Origin: Closterium sp. Naga37s-1
Taxonomy: Eukaryota; Streptophyta; Zygnematophyceae; Desmidiales; Closteriaceae
DNA: 64,000 nucleotides
Direction of reading: 5' to 3'
NCBI GenBank assembly: GCA_947471745.1
Contig: CANJKZ010000068.1
Span: forward strand, 2,213,001 to 2,277,000
Positions 22,991 to 35,387 of the stretch are shown here, piece after piece. Positions within the stretch are counted from its first letter, which is position 1, and each line of letters opens with the position of its first letter. A model generated the notes under the pieces. It did no database searches. It was not told the DNA's origin and saw only the letters and a list, made by a program, of their open reading frames with translations. The position numbers and the translations under genes were made by a program.

Positions 22991-24427
22991 TCAAAGGGCG
23001 CTCCCCCCCCCCCCCCCCCCCCCCCCCTTGTAGCCCGTTGCCCCGGAGCCCTCCCCGTCGTGTCCCTTCCCCGTTGCCTCCCCATCGCATATCCCTCCCC
23101 ATCTCCTCCCCGTCGCGTCCCCTCTCCGTCGCCTCCCCGTTGCGTCCCCTCTTCGTTGCCAACCCCGTCACGCCCCCGTTCGCCAACCTCGTCGCGTCCC
23201 CATCCACCAGCCCCGTCGCCAGACCCGTCGCCGGCCCCGTTGCCAGCCCCGTCCACCAGCCTCGTCGCCAGCCTCATCCACCAGCCCCAACCGCCAGCCC
23301 CGTCACGTCCCCTTCCCGTACGCCCTCCAGTCTTACACGCTACCAGCCTCGCCGCAGCACAACTGGGTAGCAGAGCGATGCATCGGCCTGGTCATAGAGG
23401 TTGCCCGGACCTCCATGTGCCATGCCTGTGCCCTCAGTTCCTGTGGCCTCAAGCAGTTTGCTACGCCATGCACCAGCTGAACCTGTGGCCTAGTGACGCA
23501 CGACCACGGGTGGCTTCGGTCTTCCTTTGGACAGGTTCTCCGGGCGTAGCACCTGACTTCCGCGTTTGTGGTTCTCTGGCTCATGTTCGCGCCCCTGGCA
23601 TGAACAAGTTGTCGCCGTGCACTCGTGCCTGCATCTTTCTTGGCTTCCCTTTGGACGCCGCCGGCTGGATATTCTACGACCCACTCACCTACGAGTTCTT
23701 CAGTTCCTAGGACGTCACTACAGGAGTCGGCCCCACCGAGGTACTGAGGTCTTTTCCCCCCCCCCGCTGTTCCTCACCCTTGAGCCCCCACCCCAGTTGC
23801 CTCGGTAGGCCCCCCCCTTTCGCGTCCTGCCCTGTCAGGTGTGTCGCACGTCACTCCGCAGTCGTCCCCCCCTGCAGCGTCCAGCCCCTATCATGTATAA
23901 GGGTGCAGGAGGTGCAGTTGCGAGGGTGAGGGTGCCGCAGCTGCTGGAGCTGGTGGTGTTGGTTCTAGGGGTGCAGGAGGTGTGGGCGTCGAGGTCACTC
24001 TCGCGGAGGTTACAGCAGCCTAGACTCGGCAGCCTCGCCCCTCGTCACCCCATGGCTTCCCATCCGTCCCGCAGTTTCCCCCTCGTCTTGTATGCAGCCG
24101 CTTGCTACAGAGACTAGGGTTGTTCTCGCAGGAGGTACGGGAGGCACCGGGGGCGTCGGTGGTGGAGGTGCTGGTTCTGGAGGTGCTGGAGCTGGAGGCA
24201 CTGGCATTGTGGCGCCTACATCGCGCACTGTACGTTTCCTGACCCGTGAGCAACGTCTCTCCGGTTGGAGAGGGCGTGCACCCCTTTTGAACCTCTGTCT
24301 GACATCATTGCCTCAACATTTTAAGCTGAAAATTCAGACAACACAAAATTTCACAGCAGAACTATCTGCGTTACATTCTAATTTTAAGTGATTATGAAAT
24401 TTTATAAAAGCATGTATTACATCTCAC

Positions 24428-25960
24428 TCACATATTTGAATCAAAGTCTGACTGAGGAGCTTCTACAGGAGCACACTCAACTACACTATCCTCTACAGGC
24501 TCCTTCCCAGCTCTTGGGGGCTCTCTGTGTCTTGCAGCAGGTGCTGTGACAGGCCGGCGCTTCTTGTTGTTGCGCCAAATCTCTACAACTCCCAGCAAAT
24601 CTAGCTCATGGTCTAGCAAAGACATGCACAATATATCACGAAGCCTACAGTCCTTAATACTCCCCCTCTGCCACGTTTCGATGGGATTCTGTCGAGAGAA
24701 GCCTCTCTCACACTCGACAGTGCTAAGAGGCAGCACTGCAATCGCCACCCAGGGTCTAACGAGGTTGGGGTACGACTGCTGCCAGTCGGGAGTCTTGAGG
24801 ATGGCAGTTAGACTCCCGTGGAACTTACGCTCGCTCTTAGGAGCTGTGGCCAGGACCGGGCAAAGAGTCCTCACCTCCTTCACGGCCAGATTTTTGTCAA
24901 TGCCTGCGAGGTAAGAACAAGGGAGGGGATTAGTAAATGATGGGTCTTCAACAGTCGAACGAGTTAGCAATCACGAACTATCCTGGTTGGATCTCGTCAG
25001 AGTCATCAGCGCGAATCAGAGTGACTAGCGACAACAGCCACTCCAGACACTGTGCCTGCCGTATGTGCCGCTCCCAGTTCAGTTGCCACAAGTCCAGGAT
25101 GAAGAGTCTCACACCGGCAAGAAAGTCGAGGTCTCCAAGCTTTGACTAGAGGTTTTGGACAAGAAGGTCGGTTGGTGCAGAGCACCACGCATGCGTCGTG
25201 ATGCCCTGGTCCACGACAATGCGCGTTGCTAGGCTCGTGGAGGGTGAAGGTGAAGTAGTTGATGCTATCAAAAGACGACGTTTCTTCCACCACAATCTCT
25301 GGTGACCCCTTCGGTCCATAATTGCTAATGACACGGTAAAGCCGATTGTTCGCCCCCCTTCCCCCCCCCCCCCCCCACTCCCCCCGCCTCCCCTGAACTC
25401 GTCACCACAGATGTACCTGCTCTCAAAGAGGAGGTTGTGTGCACAATCTGCGCATGCACCAAGGCATAGTAGAGCTGCCACACACAAGTCAAACAGTAAG
25501 TTAGTACACGGGTAGGTGTATTTCAGATAAACATATCATATACTGAAACGTCACTTTCATCCCGCTGCTGGAAAAATTTGGAGAGGACGTTTAGCAGCTC
25601 CAGAATGTCCGCGAGGAACCTGAGCAGGAATTGAAATCAGTACGGCGTGATGAGCTCGTACGTGGTCCAGTCCTTCCACTTTGACAGCATCACCATGATG
25701 GCGGCAGGACTTCGATGAACCGCGCGACGGCAGCACCCCTCGAAAGCCACCGAATCTCGTTTATCCCTTCCATCTTGAGGTTTGTGGCCGTGAATTCCTC
25801 CTATATCTCCATGAAACGTTGAATTCCTCCTATATCTCCATGAAACGTTGATGCCCCAAGTACTCAGCGACGGCACAGATCATGTCGTCAACCATGTCGA
25901 ATGTTGGGACAGCCTATGCAGTAGCTTTGGCAGCCAATGTCTCTCTGCACATCATACAAA
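24428..25960 (-). pseudogene. hAT-superfamily transposase remnant
   Basis: The minus-strand frame 24428-24970 carries a hAT C-terminal dimerisation domain: YPNLVRPWVAIAVLPLSTVE, then CERGFSRQNPIETWQRGSIK, then CRLRDILCMSLLDHELDLL. In hAT transposases this region mediates dimerisation and holds the conserved Glu-Arg. Farther upstream on the same strand (about 25560-25760), AIMVMLSKWKDWTTYELITP and FLLRFLADILELLNVLSKFF resemble the region before the catalytic core of ZNF862-like hAT proteins. The frame changes several times and stops occur, so it is a pseudogene unless introns explain part of it. The N-terminal zinc finger and the terminal inverted repeats were not found. Confidence 0.75.
25792..25849. 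repeat. 29-bp perfect tandem duplication in the hAT remnant
   Basis: GAATTCCTCCTATATCTCCA plus nine bases occurs twice in direct succession (25792-25820, 25821-25849). Twenty-nine is not a multiple of three, so it would shift the reading frame of the transposase. Confidence 0.95.
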
Positions 25961-25984
25961 CATATAGGGTTAATTGTTTACAGA

Positions 25985-28466
25985 TGAGGTTATGTTAAAG
26001 GTAATAAGATCTTCGCAAGGGGGTTCGGCAAGGGTGCCCACTAGCCCCCTACCTCTTCTTGTGTGCGGTGGAGCCGATCTGCCAGGAGGCAAAGCGTAGA
26101 AAGTTAGGCGTCTGTGACGACTATGGCAATAGACTGGCTTACCTCGGTTTTGCCGATGACACAACACTTGTGCTGAATGGGAAGTGGCAAATTGGTCGAG
26201 CGGAGAAGTCAGCGCTGCTCCCGTTGGGGAATAACCTGCAAGAAAAGAAAGGCGAGGGGTCAGGCTTCACGTGGGTTGATCCGAAAGATGCAGAAAGGCT
26301 TCTGGGGGTCTGGGTCTTCCCATCGGGAAGTGCAGAAGTCACCTGGGACAAGGCGCTGGCCAAAGCGGCGGAGGAGCTAGTGAAATGGCAATCACAACAC
26401 TTAACTACAACGGCGAGGGTGGCGGTTGTCAACGTTTACGTCTGTCCGTTCTTAGCGTTCCAAGGGCAAGTCTACCCCCTGTTCGAGAAAGTGTGGAAGC
26501 GGATCATGAAGCTGCTTGTAAACTTCATCGTTGGCAACAGGGCGTCGGAGGAGTGCCACTTCACACTCTGGAGCAGAAAGTTAATCTTCAGGCCACGGAA
26601 AGATGGCGGGCTGGGGGTAAGGGACCCCTTCGTTGAACTCAGCAGCCTGGCTGCTAGGCGGGTGGGGAAGCTGGTGCTGAAAAGGAGTGGTGTTCACAGA
26701 TGGTTGGCAACAAAGGCGGCTGACCTTCCTTCTTGCTTCCGTTCCTTCTGGGTGCACCCGGAGTTCCTAAAAGTATGGAAAGGTCGAAACGTCAGATGGA
26801 AGCAGAATTGCAAGCTGTTTATGAGGTCAAGCATAGCAAAGAAAGGCCCAGTTTTGCGATGGAACGTCGCGCAGGAGCCGCTGGTGTTCAATCGACAGAT
26901 CCTGCCTAATGGGAAGAAGCTGTTAGGACGACAGGCAGCGGCAAAGGGGCTGGAGCTGGTGAAGCTTGGTGACTTCGTCGGTTGGGCGGATGACGGCATG
27001 CGTTTCTTCAAGGATGAGAAGGTGTTGGCAAAGGAGCTGGGCACGTTCAAGAAAGCGCGGAGGGCGCTTAAAACTTTTGGCACTATCCCAATACCTTGGA
27101 AAGAGAAATTATTGGCGCCAGTCACGGGGGCGGAGTTCTTTGCAGAGTCAACATACGTGAAGAAATTAGGAGCTGTGGGGGTCTGGAAGGTGGAGACAGT
27201 GGTGCAGGAAGGTCTCGCCTGCCGAGCATGTGACTGTTTTGGTGTGCCCCCGGTGGGGTCTGCGGAAGCAACTGCGGATCTGGATAAGGTGGAGCCGTTG
27301 ATAGTGAGGAGCGGAAGGGTGATTGGAGTATGCGGTCTGCCTGAGGTATGGCTGCGCGGAGCTCTGCGCGGAGGATCGGATCCCTCCCTTCAAGCAGCTG
27401 GGGATGTTTTTTGGCGTGCAGCAGAGGTGATGTAGCAACAAGAAAAATGGTCAGAAGAGTGGGGGAAATTGATTGACTGGAAAAGAGTCATCAGGGTGCG
27501 GGACTTTGCGGTGCTTCCGAATCGGAGGATCAGATCCCTCCCTTCAAGCAGCTGAGGATGTTTTTTGGCGCGCAGCAGGGGGTGATGCAGCAGCAAGAAA
27601 AATGGTCAGAAGAGTGGGGGGAAGTGTTTCACTGGAAAAGAGTCATCAAGGTGCGGGACTCTACGGTGCTTCCGAACCGGAGGATCGGATCCCTCCCTTC
27701 AAGCAGTTGAGGATGTTTTTTGGCGCGCAGCAGGGGGTGATGCAGCAGCAAGAAAAAAGGTCAGAAGAGTGGGGGAAAGTGATTGACTGGAAAAGAGTCA
27801 TCAGGGTGCAGGACTCTGTGGTGCTTCCGAACCGTCCTGCTTCGCTTGCATTGTCGTAACCTCCAGGTCGGGGAGAGGTAAAATTCCTCGAGGGGGTCAC
27901 ATGCCCACATTGTGGAGGGAAAGAGACAGCAGAGAACTGCTTGTTTGGCTGTCCCCGCATTCAGCCTGTGGTGCAGTGGCTGCTGAAAGCCCTCCGTATG
28001 ATCAGTGCGGGCAGAAAAATCACTTCGCTAGGGGATCTGCTGTATCAGAAGGAAGGCTCGGGATCCGGCTTCCCGGAGGCAACTCATACGAGGGTGTTGC
28101 GCAAGATTGCGGCGGCTTTCTACACTCATACGAGGGCTTACCTTCGGGCAAAAAAGGGAGGCCAATGGGCAGGAGTCATGCTGGGTCCAGGGCAACGTTC
28201 CATCCTGGAGCAGTTGGATCCGGCCGAATTTTGTCTCATGAGCAGGGTATGTGACAGCTCGGCTATATCGCTTGCGTGGACCAGTGGCTTCACCTCCATC
28301 TGTGCCAATCTGCGCACAGTTTTCTGTCCCCCATAAGTTGTCAGGATGGGCACGATGGCAAGGCTGTTGTCTAGGCCCATCAGCTACAGTTACGATTGTT
28401 AATGCTTGTATGCGCTATTATAGTGTATCTTGCTTGCCAAAAAAAAAAAAAAAAAAAAAAAAAAAA
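25985..28466 (+). mobile_element. LINE (non-LTR retrotransposon), 5'-truncated copy with poly-A tail
   Basis: The 3' half of a LINE ORF2. It opens inside the RT domain with RKGVRQGCPLAPYLF at about 26013-26058, then LAYLGFADDTTLVLNG near 26140-26180, where FADD is the catalytic box. A long RT C-terminal region runs to about 27370. A zinc motif CPHCGGKETAENCLFGC lies near 27910-27960, as in zf-RVT domains, and coding similarity ends near 28335. A pure A28 tail lies at 28439-28466. The main frame runs from before 26059 to 27435, where a stop falls in the first unit of a tandem repeat. The 5' truncation is the usual result of incomplete reverse transcription. Target duplications were not identified. 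Confidence 0.9.
27370..27833 (+). repeat. 155-bp tandem triplication inside the LINE ORF2
   Basis: Three head-to-tail units (27370-27523, 27524-27678, 27679-27833) each start GGAGGATC(G/A)GATCCCTCCC and end GCGGTGCTTCCGAA-like. They encode a segment of the WSEEWGKVIDWKRVIRV type in the RT C-terminal region. Unit lengths of 154-155 bp shift the frame from copy to copy, so this copy cannot make an intact protein through the repeat. Confidence 0.95.
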
Positions 28467-29640
28467 GATGTCGGTGGACTTCCCGGCATTCGACAGCTCC
28501 ACTTCACTATCCCCGACTTCACCGCCCTCGACTGCACCAAAGTCGGCGTCACTGCCGACTTCTCCCCTGTTGCTGGCTCCCCGGTCGACTTCTCCAGTGC
28601 TGGAAGCTCCCTTGTCAGCTTCACCGTCCGCTGCTCTCCTGTCGGCGACTTCCTTGCGGACTCCTCCCGCGCCGACTTTGCCTTTGTCGGCGTCAACACC
28701 ACAACCTGCCGCTCCCATGCCTTCGTCGGCTCTGTTTCCACGCCAACTTGCTTAACGTCACGTCAGCCACCGGCGACGCCACCGGCTAGCGCCACAGGCG
28801 ACGCCTCATTGCTCCCCTCATCATAGGAGGCCGACGTAAGAGTCAGCTCATGCAGGCGAGGAGGGGTAGGGTGGCAGGGGTAGGGGAAGGGGGAAGGACT
28901 TCCTCATCAGCAAGCTCACCGACCTCAGCAAGCAATGGGAGTGTCGCCGTCTCTAACTTCCACACCTCCAGCGACATTGTCTCGTAGAACACCATGTCCG
29001 ACGTGTTGACCACCTTGTTGTCGGTGAGGTCGAGGACCTCCCAGCCCTTGCTCTCCTCCGACACACCGAGGTGAAGGCCCAACCTGGCCTTCGGTGCCAA
29101 CTATCCGCCGCGCTGCTACTCGGGGAACAGAAACTGTGCCATGCAGCCCCAAACACGGGCCAGTGTCAAGTCGGGCTTCTTGCCGGTCAGCAGCTGGTAC
29201 GGTGTCGTCCCTCGCAGCAGCGTAGACTTCTTAAGGCAGTTGCGCACCCAGACGGCCTACCGTAGGGCGAGGTGCCACTAGTGGTGCTGCACGCCCATGT
29301 GCAGCAGCATCGTCCGCACCAACTCCACCACCTTCCACATCTTCCACTCCGCCATGCCGTTCTTGTACGGGGTATACAGACTGGTGAGGCCTTTCCATCC
29401 ACGAAGTCGGTAAACTGCTTCCCGAGAAACTCCCCTCTACGATCGGAGCGCAGCATCAACATCGATTTTTTCGTCTGTCGCTCAACCACCACCAGCCACT
29501 TTTCGAACTCCCGCAGCACGTCCGACTTCTTGGCGACCGGCCTCACCCACACGTAACGGGTCTTGCATCATCTGCTCTTCCAGCTAGCAGATGTACGTCG
29601 ACGTGATGAGCTGCAACGCCCTGTGGCCAACATCCAGGTG
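28467..29640 (-). mobile_element. Copia LTR element F, integrase-side fragment
   Basis: Minus-strand relic. Integrase parts lie near 29187-29552 (LREFEKWLVVVERQTKKSML, LRSDRRGEFLGKQF), its C-terminus near 28880-29110 (LGLHLGVSEESKGWEVLDLT, NTSDMVFYETMSLEVWK), and an acidic Ala/Gly-rich linker at 28470-28720. The linker ends exactly at the LINE's poly-A tail, so the LINE probably inserted in it. No LTR, RT or RNase H of this element is visible. Broken, with several breaks. Confidence 0.82.
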
Positions 29641-29891
29641 ACTACTGTTTTAAGACTAAGGACGAGGTCTACGAAGATTAGGTGCCGAATTATCACAAAA
29701 TCGTTGGGCCTAGTTTCTGGACAGAAGAGTCGAGTTCACAAGAAACGCCGTCGACAAAAAATTCATCGTTTAAACTTCACCAAACTTAGATATATTGTAG
29801 CTCTGGTCCGTGGCTACGATTTCCAATTTGAATCGTACAATAAGGTGAAGTATTTCTTGTGTTATGAATTTCAGCGCACTAGGGGGTAAGC

Positions 29892-30501
29892 TGCCATAGA
29901 AACTTAACTCAATCACTATATTCTCACAAGTTCACACAAGAAAGTTGGAGTAGCTAGAAACCAGGTAGGAGGGGAAGAGGAGGACGAGAGGGAAGGTCCC
30001 AAGAGAGTCCCCAACCAAGGAAACCCCATGCCACACAATTCCCCTCTCTATAGGCACCCCAACTTTGACATTTGTCACTTTCCCAACCTCCACAATCCAC
30101 CTCATCCAAGTTGGCCACACTTGCCAACCCAATTTGGTTTCTCCCAACCACTTGGCAGCATCTACAGTGATGGGAACGAATTTCCCAACCCCCAAAAGTC
30201 TGTACCCCATATTGAGTCAACCCGCAAATTCACAAAAGTCGCCGCACCACAATCAAAACTTCAAACGACAATATCTTTCTCGTTCTTGCTTCGATCGCGA
30301 CGATTCTTGGTTCGTCGGAAAGCTCTTGAGCAGAGGAGTCACTTCAGATATCTGCTCAAGCCAAATAACATTCACACACACTCAAAGAATCCAAACCACA
30401 CCAAACACAAATTCTTGCACACGCTCACACCACGCATGCAACGCACTAACATGTGATGGGAGGCAGACAGACGTGAATGCAAGTGATAGCATGACATAGC
30501 A
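29892..30501 (-). repeat. Possible 3' LTR of element H
   Basis: Just downstream (minus strand) of the RNase H of element H is a purine-rich stretch AGAAGGGGAGTT followed by TGCTATGTCATGC. That is the usual polypurine-tract and LTR start. The outer end, near 29892 (TGCCATAGAAAC on plus), is a guess from the TG/CA rule only. There is no partner LTR to test it. The stretch 29641-29891 holds nothing I recognise. Confidence 0.35.
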
Positions 30502-31510
30502 AACTCCCCTTCTGGCTGCCTACCATCATCCCACATGCCATAGCTCAATCATGCGCCCTCAATGCACACTCGTCCCAGCAAGCTTCATGCCCTTCCAATG
30601 CTCAGATTCAGCCAGGCGCTTGGTGAGAATGTCAGCCGCCTGCTGATGGGTCTTCACAATCCCCAGCCGCACCTCCTTGTCCAGGAGCCTCCTCACCCAG
30701 TGCCACTTGGGCCTGATGTGCTTTGTCAGCCCATGAAGGCAAGCGTTCTTAGCAAGCTTCACAGCCAACTCGTTGTCACAGAAAATCACAGTTGGCTCCT
30801 TCTGGCACACTCCGATCTCCTCCAAAAAATGCCTCAGCCACACTACCTCCTTTGCCCCATGATGCAGGGCCATGTACTCTATCTCACACGAGGACCGCCC
30901 CACCTCGTTCTGCTTCTTGCTGCGCCAGCTCACTGCACCACTTACAAACAGACACACATAGCCTCCAATGCTGGTGCCGTCCGTCTTCACAGAGTTGAAG
31001 CTAGCGTCAGTGTAGCAGGTCAAGAGCATCTCCCCCTTGCTCAAATCAGCTGCACCCCTCTGCAGCCTCTGTCACTGTACTCCAAGCCCAGTGATGCTGT
31101 AGCACTCACATAGCGGACCAACCTCTTGGCCGCTTCCAGCTGCTCATGACTGTGGCGTGAAACCACACTGGCAAGCGTGGATGTAGCAGGGCAATGTCAG
31201 GCCGCGTGTGGTTAGCCGCATAATTTAGTGCCTCCACCATGGAATGAAACAGCTTCCTGTCACTCTCACCCACCACCTCCTCATCTGCACAGGGCTCCAC
31301 AGTGAACCCTGAAGGCAGTGGGGTTGCTGGCTTTCCTCCATCTTGCAGCCCATACTTCTCAGCCAGCCCCTCACAGTACTTCCTCTGGTGCAACCTCAAC
31401 ACTCCCTTGTCAAGGTCCCTCTCCACATGCATCCCCAAATAGTACATGCCTCTCATCGGCCAAGCATGCCTCTCTACCACACGGGCCGCCGGTAGGGTAG
31501 GCGTCATGGT
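30502..31510 (-). mobile_element. Copia LTR element H, RT end and RNase H
   Basis: Minus-strand relic. The RT end lies near 31110-31480 (MYYLGMHVERDLDKGVLRLH, then the QRKYCEGLAEKYGLQDGGKP block). RNase H lies at 30559-31044 (LLTCYTDASFNSVKTDGTS, SRSSCEIEYMALHHGAKEVV-like, VKLAKNACLHGLTKHI). It is closely related to the fragment at 1399-2346. The 5' part is absent; the junction is near 31510. Broken, with a few breaks. Confidence 0.85.
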
Positions 31511-33040
31511 TGCACGTGCTGCCGGCCTACGAATTTCTTAGCAGGTGCAAAACTCGGCTCCTATCTGAAGGTAAGTTGCGGGGCCGTCCACGCTCTCCGC
31601 ACCATGCGGAAATAACTAATTCAACAGGAGCTAGACCACGGGAAAGGCACGGTTGTAAGATGCGGAGATAACTTCATTCAACAGGAGCTAGACTAAGGGC
31701 TAGGCACGGGGCTTGACTGATCTCTGCGTTTGTTCCTTAGTTGTTTCCTTGTGTTCACACTGCTTGCTAGTTCACAGGGAGAATTGGCAAGAGTTTCACT
31801 AGGAAAAACATTACAAAAATGGTAGCAACAACATTGGCATTATAAACTACATCAGATCTAGCTAGGCTACTAGTCGACCTCCAGCGCAGCACGGTCGACC
31901 GCGATCCAGCGCAGCAGGGCTCGCACCGCTCCAGCGTTGCAGAGTAGCAGTTCGCCAACGCTGCAAGTCCATGGTGTGCCAACGCTGCAGCAAGTCAACT
32001 GCACAGCGTTGCACCCGCAGGACAATGGTGCACCTGCTTCGCAGGTGCGCCCAACTGGTTGGTGCATCACTCCTCGTCACGTGCATAGCGCAGACGCTTA
32101 GGTCAACTCCACGCCAGTGACTGCGCCCACTAGCCACGTCGACCTCGGGATACCACTTCCAAGGTCGGCCTCGCAGAAACCACCCCTGCGACCTTCGCAC
32201 TCGTCGCGCGGGTATCCCGGTCGATCGGGCAACCACGCCTGGTCGCCCAGCCCTAGTTGGTCGCCGGCTACACCAGACTGGCGTCCCCAGAAGCGGTGTC
32301 CCAGCACCCAGGTCGGCTTCCCGATGCCTAGGTCGGCGTCTAGGCACCTTGGACGCCGTCCCCAGGTCGGCGATCAGGAGCCCGGGACGCCGACAAGACA
32401 ACCAAGTCGGCGTCCAGCCTCTCAAGACTTCGTCCAGGCATCCATGACGCCGTCCAGGCGCTCAGGACGACGCCCAGACGCCCAGGACGGCGTCCTCCTG
32501 CTCGGCGCCTTCCAGTCAGGCGCCCTCCAGCTCGGCGCCCATGCAGTGGCCCCCGTGCCCACTGCTGCAGGTCGTTTGCGTTCCCCGCACACCCGACCAC
32601 GAAGTCGGCTCCGCCCAAGTGAGGACGGGGCCAAAAAACACTCTCGTTAACACTCCCCTGCCGCGTTCATGCTTGGGCCCCCCAGCCTACATGGCAGCAC
32701 TGCTCGGAAAAAAGCTCAGCGACGTGCACACAACACATAGTACGGCGGTCACCGCACCAGCGATGCAAGAGGGCATGGCACCTACTGCTGCATGTCGTTA
32801 TCGCCGTCGCCCACATCGGCCAGGAGCACTTGGCCAATTGCGACGGAGCACTGGTTGAAGGCCGGGTAGTGCAGCGCCTTCGTTAGGAAGTCAATCTGCT
32901 TCTCGGTAGTCGGGATGTACTTCAGCGTGAACTTCCCGTGCTTCACCATGTGCTGCAGCCAGGCTTTTTGCCATTCCATATGCTTAAGGATGCCTTCTAG
33001 GGGTTCCATATGCTTGAGGTTCCATATGTTTGTGGATCGA
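31511..33040 (-). mobile_element. Copia LTR element G, 3' end (RNase H tail and LTR)
   Basis: Minus-strand relic. The tail of RNase H lies at 32780-33009 (KYIPTTEKQIDFLTKALHYP, AFNQCSVAIG), followed by an untranslated stretch, a purine-rich tract GGCAGGGGAGTG, and a long LTR that starts TGTTAACGAGAG at 32652. The LTR reaches at least to about 31860 and probably to about 31640. The sequence is shared with 45508-47824, so two copies of one family are present. The far LTR edge is not fixed. It is truncated against the gypsy element near 33040 and broken. Confidence 0.78.
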
Positions 33041-35387
33041 GTTGTCTACTACCTTAATTTGTCAGTAACCCAACCGTAGGTCCAGCTTCAAAAAGTTTGT
33101 TGCACCACGGTAGTCCAGTAGGTCGTCTATGCGCGGTATGGGATATTTGTTTTTTACCGTCTGTTTGTTCAGTGCGCGGTAGTCGATACACATCTGAAAG
33201 CTGCCGTCTTGTTTTGGAGTGAAGAGAACTAGTGCACTGTAATGAGAGGTGGATGGGCGGGTCAATTGTCTGTACAGTAGATACTCAATCTACCTTTTCA
33301 TGTCTGTCGGTTCTGTCGGAATCAGTCGGTAAGGTGCACGTGAGACGGGTTTTGCACCTGGTTCTTCCACGATCTCGTGCCCGTGGGCTCGTGCTGGAGG
33401 TACTCGTGCAGCAGGTCGTCTGGCATTATATCCTTATACTGCTCCAACACCTCTTGTACTGCTGCAGGTAGTTCCGAACTTGGTTTCTCCTGTGGTGCTG
33501 CCATGACCAGTACTAGGTAACCCGTGTTACTTTTGTTCACCTTCCGTACGAACCATGCCAGTGTCGTTTCAGGAACATCTTCTGTATCCGTCCAGCTTCG
33601 CAGCTCCACACGTTTCCCGTTGTTGTGGATGCACGCCTTCCTGCTAGCCTAGTAAATCTTGGGGTTGAATCGCTTCAAGAAATCTCGCCCCAAGATGAAG
33701 TCTAAACTCTTGATGTTCGTGATCGGCAGCGTTGGCTTCCACCTTAATGCACCTATGTGCAGCTTCAGTGATGGTTCGCCGTGGATTGAAAGCTTTGTAC
33801 CGTCCACCATTGTTGCCGAAAACCGGGTCTCTTTCGTCTTCTCTCCAATTTTCTCCTACGTCCCGCGGTCACACACTGAGTGGGACGCACCGCTGTCCAC
33901 CTGTGCCTAGAGGCTTCGCCCTCTGCATAATACCTCGAGGAGGAGTAGTTTCTGCTGCGCTGAGTAGCTAAAGAGAGACTCAGTAATAAGATCATAGGGT
34001 ACATCAATATAATCACCTTACCTATTTCCTACACCACACCTGACTCAGCACTCTTAACTTCCAACTTCACCTGATGGGTAGGAGGATTTTTCCGAGGCTT
34101 GTATAACTTCTTTTGAGCCTGGAATTTTCCTCTAAACCTTCGTAGCTGTGTAGGCTTCACTTGTGGGCAATGGGGAGCCTTAGCACAGTGCTGCGGGGAG
34201 TGGTTATCAACTCTACAGAACGTACGACCCTTTTCTACGCCCCGTAGTGCTTTGCCAAACTTCTCAAGTACCTGAATAAATTCTAAAGGCTTTTTTTTGG
34301 ACTGAAATTCTCCCCTAAATTTTTTCAAAGGCTTGAAACCCACGAGAAGTAATAGTATGTGTTAAAGTATCTTTATAGGATAACTTTAACGAATTCTTAC
34401 TTTCGTGGGTGTTCGGCTGGAGTTTTCCGATCGGTGCAGAGTCCTCTTTCACGGAGCCTCCATTTTTCTTGGCAAAATCCCCTAGTGCCGGTCGGTTGTG
34501 ACGTTTTATAATCGCGCCATCATTTTCTCCTTTTTTCACCTGCTTCGAAGCTGCCACGTCGCCACATTTTTTCTCCTTTTGGATCTTTACATAATCGCCA
34601 GGCAGATCTGCGGCTACTGGTGATTCCCGTTTTATTTCAAACGGGGGTGTTGTACTGTTGCCGCCTAACATTTCCGCACGTGCTTTCATTATCTTGTAAC
34701 ACGACAGAATCTGGTGTCCCTCTGCGCCGCAAATTTCACATTTTGTCGGCCGCGGCTTCGCGTCGATTCTGTCAATATCCATTGGTTCGGCAAACATGGG
34801 GGGTGCCTATCCCTCCATGCAAAAGGTCTGTTCAACACATGGCATCATGTTTCGGGTTGACAACGCATCAATGCGTCGTATCGCTCGGCTGCATGTACCA
34901 TGTCGCGGTAACTACTATAGTCCGCAGCAATGGCCTGTCGGCATATCTCCATTTTCAGCCCCTCGGTGTACACTTGGAATTTTTTTTATTCGGCCAGGTC
35001 GGTAATGCGATCAAATCACTGCTCCATCTGCTGCATGTACTGTGCTATGCTCTCGCATTGTTAATGCCGATGAATCTGCTGCCGCGCCATGTAGGTTGAA
35101 TTAATTGGTTCAAACCTTTTGATCAGGTCTGCCCGAAACTGCGCCCATGTTATCTCCCCGCGGACCACGTCACTGTAGTAAATCCATTCCAATGCTAGGA
35201 CTCGCAACACTGTCGCTGCGAGCAGAATTCTTGCTGCGTCATGTGTCGAAGTCGAACAGCTAATGGCCTCGAAGCAAATTTCGAGGGTCGCCACGAAATG
35301 TCGAAAGTCCAATCCCTTCATGCTCGGATCAAACGCTTCCGGAAGCCTCGGGCGAGCTGCTTCGAGGTTCGTCGAAGGTGGTGCCAT

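Larger units (their letters stand above)
22482..24275 (+). mobile_element. Copia LTR element E, 5' part
   Basis: Plus-strand relic with a 5' LTR of 148 bp (22482-22629), primer site TGGTATAGAGCAGTTT at 22630, a leader array, C-rich low-complexity DNA at 23040-23330, and a C-terminal integrase part at 23380-23710 (CPQFLWPQAVCYAMHQLNLW, ACIFLGFPLDAAGWIFYD). A Gly/Ala-type linker follows to about 24275. The integrase and linker match element D on the other strand, so D and E are one family facing each other. The 3' half and 3' LTR are missing, so no age from LTRs is possible. Broken, with several breaks. Confidence 0.88.

Noticed and set aside
23038-23370. Extensin-like Pro/Ser-rich gene
   Set aside because: It is a short C-rich repeat inside element E directly after a C25 run, and both neighbouring frames are open too.
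28439-28466. A28 run as a polyadenylation trace of a processed pseudogene
   Set aside because: It directly ends a LINE 3' region with RT and zf-RVT-like sequence, so it is the LINE tail.
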